Source: Chloroflexota bacterium
Lineage (GTDB): Bacteria > Chloroflexota > Dehalococcoidia > GIF9 > AB-539-J10
Reading direction: 5' to 3'
Assembly: GCA_020346965.1 (NCBI GenBank)
Contig: CP070793.1
Location: 941,080 to 948,424 of the forward strand
DNA: 7,345 nucleotides
Part shown: piece by piece, positions 1 to 4,819 of the stretch
Layout of the letters: every line of letters begins with the position of its first letter
Position numbering within the stretch: the stretch's first letter is position 1
Translations under genes and position numbers: made by a program
The notes under the pieces: model-generated
Seen by the model: only the letters and a program-made list of their open reading frames with translations
What the model was told of the DNA's origin: nothing
Database searches by the model: none

Positions 1-6
1 AGCACA

Positions 7-36
7 TTGACCTCTCGAGTGAATTTTTGCTAGGAT
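7..36 (+). promoter_or_regulatory. Promoter-like element of R1
   Basis: TTGACC at 7-12, an 18-nt spacer and TGC-TAGGAT at 28-36 give a sigma70-like promoter with an extended -10. Transcription would be expected to begin near A44, the first base of the hairpin. The spacer differs from other copies while the boxes are kept, which supports a real promoter. Confidence 0.5.
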
Positions 37-125
37 TTCTTTCAGAAAGGAGGCAAGCGGTTGCCGCCTTTTCTACTGCCTATATGGGGTTCAGGTGGTC
101 GGAGGTTCAAATCCTCTCACCCCGA
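7..125 (+). repeat. Repeat R1: promoter-hairpin-tRNA minihelix element
   Basis: First of five copies. A TTGACC box at 7-12 and TAGGAT at 31-36 (18-nt spacer, extended by TGC) are followed after 7 nt by a hairpin at 44-74. The arms are AGAAAGGAGGCAA and TTGCCGCCTTTTCT with loop GCGG; one A opposite G is unpaired and the run of T is slightly longer. A linker then leads to a tRNA-like 3' part at 85-125: TGGGGT can pair with ACCCCG around a T arm, GGAGG-TTCAAAT-CCTCT, ending in the discriminator-like A125. No D arm, anticodon arm or CCA is present. From the hairpin onward the copy is almost identical to R3 and R4. The repeat nature is certain from direct comparison; its function is unknown. Confidence 0.9.
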
Positions 126-237
126 TTTCTACTCAGATATATCATCTTACAGCGCAAGGCAATATCAATTTGCTCCCATCTGTGAAGCTCCGGTAGATTG
201 CAGTTTGTGTATTAGGCACAAGTCCCACAGGTCGAAG

Positions 238-504
238 ATGGGTAAGGTAAAAAACGTAAAAGGTCAGGCGTGGTATCTGAGCAAGTATTTAAGCGGAGAA
301 GATTTTGAGAGGTATTATTTTAGTAAAGGTTGGGTGTTCTCGGGCTGGATAGGCTTCTCACAATGGTTTAAGAAGGAATTTGGTGTTTACCCGCCAAGAG
401 AAATGTTGGTTGAGTTGGCGAGAGTGAGCAAAGTGGAGCGTGAAGAACATGTATGGTTTGGTCTGTATACGTGGGAATACGGAAAGCAAGAGCCAAGGCT
501 GTAA
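238..504 (+). pseudogene. Fragment resembling the C-terminus of a replication initiator (Rep-like) protein
   Basis: The coding-looking part begins at ATG 238 (MGKVKNVKGQAWYLSKYLSG) and runs 88 residues to TAA at 502-504. It holds a YLSKYL segment followed by an aromatic stretch with WIGFSQWFKKEFGVYPPREM. From memory this resembles the C-terminal part of rolling-circle or phage-type replication proteins. The catalytic HUH and tyrosine motifs expected upstream are absent. The reading frame stays open back to TTG 61 inside repeat R1, so a 147-residue chimera could be made from the repeat's AAAGGAGG site, but residues 1-58 of that frame (61-237) look like translated repeat and intergenic DNA. ATG 238 has only a weak upstream AGGT. 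I read it as a truncated remnant, perhaps cut off when the repeat was inserted. Alternatively it is a small intact protein of unknown role. Confidence 0.45.
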
Positions 505-618
505 CCTGCCCTCAGGAAATGGCAATTCTGTATTGGGGGTCGTCTTGGTGATGTCTTGCCGTGTGTGGGTGGCGCGATGAGAATGAATTTGGTGGACATG
601 GCCGAACGTCTTGGGCGC

Positions 619-1698
619 TCACGGCTCATCTTTGAAGTCGACCTCCAGAATGTTCTTAGTCGGGTCAGACGGAAGCCCAATATGCTGCTGTTCCTGCACT
701 TCATCCACAACGTTGGGGACGTCGGCCACGACATTCCAACAGTACCAACGGGTCCTGTGCTTGTCGGTCACTCTGAGCATCTCACCAGGGTCAAATACAA
801 TCGTGGCCGGTCCGACCCGCTCTTCGCGAAACAACTGACTAGCCTGTGATATCAATCCGTCAGGCCTCATGACTTCCCTACCTTGACCGGGTCGCTCGAA
901 GTTGGCCATTAGAATCTGGCTGGGGGCCGCGGCTTCAACCAGCCTAGCTGCAGCATTGGTCGAGCTTCCGACTGCATTGGAGGCCTCGGGGTGCTCGAAT
1001 CTAGCTTGGTATGTGTCGTACAGAAGGTAAACGGAATCGATTACAAAAGCTGCCTTTAGTCTCATCGAAAATCCAGCCTTCCTCATCCATTCGGTATGTG
1101 TCATGACACACAATAACCACATGAACACCGCTACATCAGCGTTCCCTCCAATGCCATCGTGCCATACATAGTATCCGTCTCCGGTCGATGCCCAACGGAA
1201 ATGACCGGGGAGACCAAGCGCAACGCAGAATCTGCCGCACCTTCTCGCCGCAGACCGAACTGCATTTGCCAGACCATATAATTGCGAGAGTTGCTCGGGA
1301 TTACGGAGTTTGGTGAATCCACAGAGGTCCACTAGAGCAAAGGCTTTGTGTTTGAAGAAAGGTGCCCCGAATGCCTGAATCATGGCTCCTAGACTTGAGA
1401 TATCGCTCGTATTGAGGCTGGGGAGATTCATAGCGTGCTTCATGAGAAGATGCGGGTGTTGTCGGCTGGCCGGGAGCAGGTCGTCTCGAGAAATGTAGCG
1501 TCCAAGATTGTATTCTTGTTGGGTAGCATCTTTCAGGGCATCTAACGCCAGTGGTAAATCCTTTATATTTGTGGTCAGCAGAGTAAGTTGCGACCCAGTG
1601 CCAGTGCGGTCAACCCCATACGCCGCGATGGGGAACAACCCGTTCTTGGTTTTTTCTTCCAGAAATGCGATGATTTTATCCCGAAGGCTGTCATCCAT
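619..1698 (-). CDS. Class III nucleotide cyclase homologue
   Basis: A 359-residue protein starting at ATG 1698 with GGAGGTG a few bases upstream. Residues 1-115 match nothing I recognise. Residues 118-270 show the class III adenylate/guanylate cyclase pattern: FALVDLCGFTKL (118-131, metal-ligand Asp124), STGDGYYVW (171-179, second metal Asp174), and GSSTNAAARL then APSQILMAN (244-266, transition-state Asn248 and Arg252). The metal and catalytic positions are therefore present, and activity making a cyclic nucleotide from an NTP is plausible. The base-selecting positions do not align obviously with the usual Lys/Asp pair, so the substrate is open. The C-terminal tail (270-359) is unassigned. 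No membrane segment or receiver domain is seen, so it is probably cytoplasmic. It is the only gene of the left region on the minus strand and has its own promoter at 1752-1781. The next frame downstream overlaps its stop but looks non-coding after about 25 codons, so any partner gene may be lost. Confidence 0.8.
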   Translation of the reverse strand: MDDSLRDKIIAFLEEKTKNGLFPIAAYGVDRTGTGSQLTLLTTNIKDLPLALDALKDATQQEYNLGRYISRDDLLPASRQHPHLLMKHAMNLPSLNTSDISSLGAMIQAFGAPFFKHKAFALVDLCGFTKLRNPEQLSQLYGLANAVRSAARRCGRFCVALGLPGHFRWASTGDGYYVWHDGIGGNADVAVFMWLLCVMTHTEWMRKAGFSMRLKAAFVIDSVYLLYDTYQARFEHPEASNAVGSSTNAAARLVEAAAPSQILMANFERPGQGREVMRPDGLISQASQLFREERVGPATIVFDPGEMLRVTDKHRTRWYCWNVVADVPNVVDEVQEQQHIGLPSDPTKNILEVDFKDEP

Positions 1699-1751
1699 AG
1701 TTCACCTCCAATGAGGGTTAGTTTCGCTGGGAAAGTGTCGTGTGGAACTAG

Positions 1752-1781
1752 ATTTTACAATCAGTAGTGCAGCTATGTCAA
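1752..1781 (-). promoter_or_regulatory. Promoter of the cyclase gene
   Basis: Read on the minus strand, TTGACA (1776-1781), an 18-nt spacer and TAAAAT (1752-1757) form a near-consensus sigma70 promoter. It would start transcription near 1745, about 47 bases before the cyclase start codon. It owes nothing to the repeat family. Confidence 0.65.
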
Positions 1782-1911
1782 CTGAATGCCGTCGATTTGT
1801 CTGTTTTGACTTGGCTCGAGTGTAGGAAATTGGGAGTATTCACACGCGAAACTTGATATTCGTGGTCCAGCCTTAAATGGATTGGTGAGGTTGCATGGTC
1901 TGGGAAACGTG

Positions 1912-1940
1912 TTGACAGGAGGTAGATAGCCGAGTAATAT
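1912..1940 (+). promoter_or_regulatory. Promoter-like element of R2
   Basis: A perfect -35 hexamer TTGACA, a 17-nt spacer and TAATAT. Expected start near 1948, the first base of the R2 hairpin. Transcripts reading through the hairpin could reach the lipoprotein gene at 2156, but that gene also has a nearer candidate promoter. Confidence 0.5.
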
Positions 1941-2030
1941 TGGAGCGCGAAAGGAGGCAAGCGGTTGCCGCCTTTTCTACTACCTATATGGGGTTTGGGT
2001 AGGTGGAGGCTCAAACTTTCAAATCTCAGA
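1912..2030 (+). repeat. Repeat R2: diverged copy with degraded tRNA-like end
   Basis: TTGACA (1912-1917), a 17-nt spacer and TAATAT (1935-1940) precede the hairpin by 7 nt, as in the other copies. The hairpin (1948-1979) and the linker CTATATGGGGTTT are well preserved, with C in place of the first A. Beyond about 1995 the tRNA-like part is altered: GGAGGCTCAAACTTTCAAATC carries extra bases, and the final ACCCCGA has become GACATAA, so the acceptor pairing is gone. Loss is confined to the 3' part while promoter and hairpin persist. This could mean that those parts are under selection, or only that R2 is older. Confidence 0.85.
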
Positions 2031-2103
2031 CATAATTCTAGCAAATAAAGAGACTGAGTTAGATGTTTTTGCTTCTGTTAACATATGCTTAACATTTTAG
2101 TGA

Positions 2104-2109
2104 TATGAT
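2104..2109 (+). promoter_or_regulatory. Candidate extended -10 promoter of the lipoprotein gene
   Basis: TGATATGAT (2101-2109) contains TATGAT with a TG one base upstream, an extended -10 arrangement. A TTAACA at 2078-2083 is 20 nt away, too far for a standard -35 box, so the call rests on the extended -10. It would give a leader of about 40 nt before ATG 2156. Confidence 0.4.
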
Positions 2110-2155
2110 AAGCTGAGAATGTGGATACGGATAGCTGCTTTGAGAAGGGGGCGTG

Positions 2156-2845
2156 ATGAGTAGAATCTTGTTTGTGATATTAGCTGTCATTTTGATTACA
2201 GGAATGTTTACTGCTGGCTGTGGGGTAGGGTGTGCAAAGAAACTGGCAGGGATAAGAGACATAGACATTTGGGCTGATGAATCCTTGCCACCCCAGTATT
2301 TGCTGTACTTGGTAACAGTGCAGTCTGACGGGTGCCAAGAGTTCGATAGCTATAACGTGACGCGCGCCGGCAACACCACCATAATAGTAGATGTTTTCAA
2401 CTTGGATTGTCCTAATGGATGTCCTGAGGCTGAATTCTACTTCGAGGTTACTATACCCCTTGGGAGCGATTTCATCCCTTGTGGCAATTACACGGTTAAG
2501 GTCAATGACGTGACTGTGAGTTTTGTCGCGGGGGTTATTACGCTTAACCCGGCTCCCATTCTGGATATAGAAGTCTGGAATGATGGGTCCTCCCCATCGG
2601 AGTATTTCGTGGACGTTTTAACTGATGAACCTTCAATCTGCGACCATTTCGATAGCTATAACGTGACGCGCGCTAGCAACACGAGCATCATAGTGGATGT
2701 TTTCAACCGGAGGTGCTGTACAGGATGCCCTGATGACATGTACAGCGAATACGACTGGCATACTATACCAATTGGGAACGATTTTGTCCCTGGTGGTAAT
2801 TATACGGTTGTAGTCAATGATGTGACGGAGACTTTCGTCGCTTAG
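2156..2845 (+). CDS. Probable lipoprotein with two tandem copies of a ~95-residue domain
   Basis: I choose ATG 2156 over GTG 2153 because AAGGGGG (ending 2151) is better spaced for it; this gives 229 residues. A hydrophobic N-terminus (residues 3-20) ends in FTAGC with Cys22. The position -3 to the cysteine is Thr rather than the usual Leu, so lipidation is likely but not certain. The exported part is two homologous units, about 33-125 and 136-229, offset by 102 residues. Each has IDIW/IEVW, FDSYNVTR, IIVDVFN, a Cys-rich CPNGCP or CCTGCP segment, a TIP.G.DF turn and ends in NYTV.VNDVT..FVA. The second unit keeps most cysteines, suggesting intra-domain disulfides or metal binding. The unit looks like a small all-beta surface domain seen in Chloroflexota exported proteins, from memory. 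Function is unknown. Confidence 0.85.
   Translation: MSRILFVILAVILITGMFTAGCGVGCAKKLAGIRDIDIWADESLPPQYLLYLVTVQSDGCQEFDSYNVTRAGNTTIIVDVFNLDCPNGCPEAEFYFEVTIPLGSDFIPCGNYTVKVNDVTVSFVAGVITLNPAPILDIEVWNDGSSPSEYFVDVLTDEPSICDHFDSYNVTRASNTSIIVDVFNRRCCTGCPDDMYSEYDWHTIPIGNDFVPGGNYTVVVNDVTETFVA
2342..2673 (+). repeat. In-gene duplication with a 26-nt exact direct repeat
   Basis: The 26 bases beginning TTCGATAGCTATAACG occur identically at 2342-2367 and 2648-2673, exactly 306 bases (102 codons) apart and in frame, encoding FDSYNVTRA in both units. The flanking sequence is similar but not identical. This marks a tandem duplication of the whole domain within the lipoprotein gene. Confidence 0.9.
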
Positions 2846-2893
2846 ATGTAATTATGACGTGGTTCTAATGATGTTTCTGATGGTGATTAGCCC

Positions 2894-2922
2894 TTGTTCT
2901 CGGCAAGACAAGGTGATAGGAT
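2894..2922 (+). promoter_or_regulatory. Promoter-like element of R3
   Basis: TTGTTC, a 17-nt spacer and TAGGAT. This is the weakest -35 of the five copies. The expected start lies at or next to A2931, the hairpin start. Confidence 0.35.
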
Positions 2923-3012
2923 AAGATTTGAGAAAGGAGGCAAGCGGTTGCCGCCTTTTCTACTGCCTATATGGGGTTCAGGTGGTCGGAGGTTCAAATC
3001 CTCTCACCCCGA
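2894..3012 (+). repeat. Repeat R3: full-length copy
   Basis: From 2931 to 3012 this copy matches R1 base for base: hairpin 2931-2961, linker, then the acceptor plus T-arm minihelix ending ACCCCGA. Upstream, TTGTTC (2894-2899) and TAGGAT (2917-2922) keep the promoter spacing (17 nt), but the -10 to hairpin distance is 8 nt instead of 7. Outside the two boxes the upstream sequence has no resemblance to R1. Homology with R4 may continue a few bases past the end, since both have ATTCC about 10 bases later. Confidence 0.9.
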
Positions 3013-3021
3013 CTCTAAATT

Positions 3022-3048
3022 CCGGTAAAAGATTCATTAATCTACCGG
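3022..3048 (+). other. Hairpin directly after R3
   Basis: CCGGT (3022-3026) and ACCGG (3044-3048) enclose AGATT (3030-3034), loop CATT and AATCT (3039-3043), with a three-A bulge on the 5' side. Ten base pairs result. There is no T-run after it, so it is not a simple terminator. It stands only 10 bases past the tRNA-like end of R3 and is not seen after the other copies. Confidence 0.5.
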
Positions 3049-3121
3049 CAAGACCCATATAGCTCAGAGAGATATATATCCTGATAGCCCCTTCAATTAC
3101 TCTGAAAATTCCAATTGGCCA

Positions 3122-3177
3122 GAGACGGTTATCCGAATAGCAGGAAGGGGGTATACCCTTTGGATTGAACTATGGCG
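3122..3177 (+). repeat. Second repeat family, copy A
   Basis: These 56 bases align without gaps to 5508-5563 with 42 identities; 12 of the 14 differences are transitions. The core is GGGTATACCC (3149-3158), a perfect 10-bp palindrome, followed by a stretch ending TATGGC. It sits in the 290-base gap before the coiled-coil gene, just upstream of that gene's promoter. It is unrelated to R1-R5. Confidence 0.6.
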
Positions 3178-3195
3178 TAGCGTCAAATCACCTAT

Positions 3196-3223
3196 TTGAT
3201 ACTCCTTTCCCTAGTGGTACAAT
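3196..3223 (+). promoter_or_regulatory. Promoter of the coiled-coil gene
   Basis: TTGATA (3196-3201), a 16-nt spacer and TACAAT (3218-3223) form a good sigma70-like promoter about 80 bases before ATG 3303. This gene therefore does not need the R3 promoter. The rest of the 3013-3302 gap holds the R3-adjacent hairpin and copy A of the second repeat; no further gene is visible. Confidence 0.6.
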
Positions 3224-3302
3224 AATACTCGAGAGTGCTTAATATGAAGAAGGTAGGCAAATGATTAGGCCGACAAGAAGAAGAAAGGAGGGAGACTGAA
3301 TT

Positions 3303-4037
3303 ATGTGGAAAGAGGAAGAGAAGAAGAAAGAGGAAAGTCTGCTGGAGGAGTTGTGTGGAGATGATGCAGAGTTGTATTCTCTTCTCAGCCGTTACCTATA
3401 TTTTAATCCATTGGCAGCGATATCCGAAAAGGATCTCGATGTCCTCGCCGAAGAGGCGGGAGAAGAGGGAGATTTCAGACCGGCAGTTGATAAGGCCATT
3501 TTTGAGGGCGCTCAGAACCCGGGGGAAAGGGAAAGATATATAGAAGTTATCCGAAACCTTGCGCTGAAGGCCAAACAGGCAGTGGAGCAAGAAAAAGAGA
3601 ACGCAGAGAAGGAAGGACTCATTGACCGGGCTGCCCGCCTTGGGAGAAGAACTGAAAATTACAGGGTTATGAGCGAAAGAACGGAAGATATAATAAACGT
3701 AGCTTCCAAGTTCTACAATGAGAGATTGATGGAGTTGGGAGAAGAAGCGGCAAGAGAAGCGAGGAGAGAAGAGAGAGAAAGAGCTCAAGATGATGAGTGG
3801 AGAATAGAGGATAAGGAAAGGGCGGAGCGAGCGGCACGGGAAAAAGAAAGGGAAAAGATGGGAAGAGAAGAGAAGAGGGAAGCTGAGATACAAGATAAGA
3901 GAGAAGAACTGGTGGTGGAGGAAAAGAAGAAGGCGAGAGAAGAAGCGAGAGAAGAAGCTGAAATGGAAGAAAGGAGAATAGGGGAGCGGGAAAAGACCGA
4001 GCGAGAAGCAAGAAAAAGGGAAAGAGAGCAGAACTAA
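3303..4037 (+). CDS. Highly charged coiled-coil protein of unknown function
   Basis: A 244-residue protein at ATG 3303, with AGGAGG at 3286-3291 (11-base spacing, slightly long). There is no signal peptide or membrane segment. Residues 12-100 are a helical, mixed-composition N-terminal region (LLEELCGDDAELYSLLSRYL then AISEKDLDVLAEEA) that may be a folded domain. From about residue 140 to the end, Glu, Arg and Lys dominate (EEAAREARREERERAQ and similar), predicting a long single helix or coiled coil. The DNA there is almost all purine on the coding strand, so the long opposite-strand frames are shadows. I do not recognise the family; database hits to its tail would be compositional. It lies alone between R3 and R4, its stop only 24 bases before the R4 promoter. 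Confidence 0.8.
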   Translation: MWKEEEKKKEESLLEELCGDDAELYSLLSRYLYFNPLAAISEKDLDVLAEEAGEEGDFRPAVDKAIFEGAQNPGERERYIEVIRNLALKAKQAVEQEKENAEKEGLIDRAARLGRRTENYRVMSERTEDIINVASKFYNERLMELGEEAAREARREERERAQDDEWRIEDKERAERAAREKEREKMGREEKREAEIQDKREELVVEEKKKAREEAREEAEMEERRIGEREKTEREARKREREQN

Positions 4038-4061
4038 ATCCTTGACCCAAACGCAAGCGTA

Positions 4062-4091
4062 TTGACCTCTGCAGTTTATACTTGCCAGGAT
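4062..4091 (+). promoter_or_regulatory. Promoter-like element of R4
   Basis: TTGACC, an 18-nt spacer and TGC-CAGGAT. The first -10 base is C, so it may be weaker than R1. Expected start near A4099, the hairpin start. I see no better promoter in the 147 bases between R4 and the DUF1059 gene, so read-through from here is a possible source of its transcript. Confidence 0.4.
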
Positions 4092-4180
4092 TTCTCTCAG
4101 AAAGGAGGCAAGCGCTCGCCGCCTTTTCTACTATCTATATGGGGTTCAGGTGGTCGGAGGTTCAAATCCTCTCACCCCGA
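4062..4180 (+). repeat. Repeat R4: full-length copy with altered hairpin tip
   Basis: TTGACC (4062-4067), 18-nt spacer, CAGGAT (4086-4091), then 7 nt to the hairpin at 4099-4129. The upstream part is also alignable to R1 (TTGACCTCT..., then GGATTTCT.TC), so R1 and R4 share the longest homology of any pair. The hairpin tip reads AAGCGCTCGCC instead of AAGCGGTTGCC, which replaces the TTG triplet and one pair. The minihelix at 4140-4180 is identical to R1 and R3. Confidence 0.9.
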
Positions 4181-4327
4181 TTTTGGATTCCAAGTAACAG
4201 TCCTTTTCTGAAGCATCTGCCCATCGTCAGAATATCGTGGCTTTGTAACTTAGTCCCCATAGACTTTATGGCTTTTTAATATGCAAGTTGCTAAGATTGA
4301 AGCAATAAGCAATGAGGAGGTGAAGAG

Positions 4328-4513
4328 ATGGCTTACACATTAGCTTGTCGAGATGCAGGAGTAGCTTGCGATTTCGTGGCTAGGGGTGAAACGGAAGAAG
4401 AAGTGCTGGCAAAGGGGAAAAAGCACGTAAAGGAAGTGCATGGCTACACGGACGAGCAGGTCAATGACCCAAAGTTCGTGGCAGAAAGCAAGAAAATAAT
4501 CAAGAAGACCTAG
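4328..4513 (+). CDS. DUF1059 family small protein
   Basis: A 61-residue protein with an excellent ribosome site, GAGGAGGTGA ending at 4323, ahead of ATG 4328. The sequence has the DUF1059 pattern: a short N-terminal strand with C7 and C14 (TLACRDAGVACDF), then GETEEEVLAKGKKHVKEVHGY with H33 and H38. Two Cys and two His suggest metal binding, though that is inference. The length is normal for the family, so the gene is intact. The role of DUF1059 proteins is not established. It is the only gene between R4 and R5, without an operon partner, and has no signal peptide, so it is cytoplasmic. Confidence 0.9.
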   Translation: MAYTLACRDAGVACDFVARGETEEEVLAKGKKHVKEVHGYTDEQVNDPKFVAESKKIIKKT

Positions 4514-4588
4514 CTCTTTCCCTTTTTGACCTTTGAATTGAACAGCGTTCTGTGAGTTCTTAAGTTTATGGTATGTCTTGGATAGTCT

Positions 4589-4614
4589 AACCTAATCAGA
4601 TTGCTCGTTAGGTT
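4589..4614 (+). other. Inverted repeat upstream of R5
   Basis: AACCTAA (4589-4595) and TTAGGTT (4608-4614) are perfect complements around a 12-base loop. There is no T-run, so it is not a convincing terminator for the DUF1059 gene 76 bases upstream. It may be an operator or chance. Confidence 0.35.
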
Positions 4615-4641
4615 GTCTTGTTATGTAGCTTCACAGAACAT

Positions 4642-4675
4642 CCAATTGTTAGCACTATACCGTTGCAATTGGCAA
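4642..4675 (+). promoter_or_regulatory. Candidate operator upstream of the R5/marR promoter
   Basis: CCAATTG (4642-4648) and CAATTGG (4666-4672) are perfect inverted repeats 17 bases apart. The right arm lies inside TTGC-AATTG-GCAA (4663-4675), which has the TTGC...GCAA form of known MarR operators. It ends 16 bases before the R5 -35 box and about 145 bases before the marR start. Autoregulation by the downstream MarR protein is an inference from motif form and position. Confidence 0.35.
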
Positions 4676-4691
4676 ATGGCTAGCAACGAAC

Positions 4692-4720
4692 TTGACCACT
4701 CCGGTTTATTCTGCTACGTT
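4692..4720 (+). promoter_or_regulatory. Promoter of R5, likely also of the marR gene
   Basis: TTGACC, a 17-nt spacer and extended -10 TGC-TACGTT. Expected start near A4728, giving a leader of about 92 nt that begins with the R5 hairpin and ends at the marR ribosome site. I see no other promoter between R5 and marR. Confidence 0.5.
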
Positions 4721-4784
4721 CTGTCTGAGAAAGAGGGCAAGCGGCAGCCGCCTTTTCTGCTACCTATATGTATGGGGTGCAGGT
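4692..4784 (+). repeat. Repeat R5: shortened copy lacking the T arm
   Basis: TTGACC (4692-4697), a 17-nt spacer, TGC-TACGTT (4712-4720) and 7 nt lead to a hairpin region at 4728-4758. The 5' arm has changed to AGAAAGAGGGCAA and the tip to GCGGCAGCC, weakening the pairing. The linker has a 4-base insertion (CTATATGTATGGGG). Homology ends after GGGGTGCAGGT near 4784, so the T arm and 3' acceptor strand are missing. The sequence then runs straight into the marR ribosome site. Confidence 0.8.
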
Positions 4785-4819
4785 CTTAGGATAAGCCCAA
4801 ATAATGAGGAGGAGTTAAT

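Noticed and set aside
387..629. Minus-strand open frame whose ATG overlaps the cyclase stop (MSRERPRRSAMSTKFILIAPP...)
   Set aside because: The overlap looks like translational coupling, but there is no ribosome site. The sequence after about 25 residues is low-quality and runs antisense to the Rep-like fragment. It may be a remnant but is not supportable as a gene.
1778..2044. 88-codon minus-strand frame
   Set aside because: It spans repeat R2 in antisense and the cyclase promoter, and has no ribosome site.
3149..3158. Copper-type CsoR operator at GGGTATACCC
   Set aside because: CsoR sites, as I recall them, have the half sites in the opposite order (TATACCC...GGGTATA), and no metal-homeostasis gene is adjacent.
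3396..4056. Long minus-strand frames opposite the coiled-coil gene
   Set aside because: They are Phe/Leu/Ser/Pro-rich shadows of purine-rich coding DNA and lack ribosome sites.
61..4180. Conserved leader peptide starting at the TTG in the repeat hairpin
   Set aside because: R1, R2 and R3 keep AAAGGAGG and TTG, but R4 and R5 have lost the TTG triplet and the peptides end differently. Only the nucleotide sequence is conserved.
85..4180. Complete tRNA genes at the tRNA-like segments
   Set aside because: Only acceptor and T-arm sequences are present. D arm, anticodon arm and CCA are missing in every copy.
7..4784. CRISPR array or integron attC sites
   Set aside because: Spacing is irregular (about 600 to 1900 bases) with genes between, so it is not CRISPR. 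The repeat lacks the paired R/L boxes of attC and no integron integrase is present.
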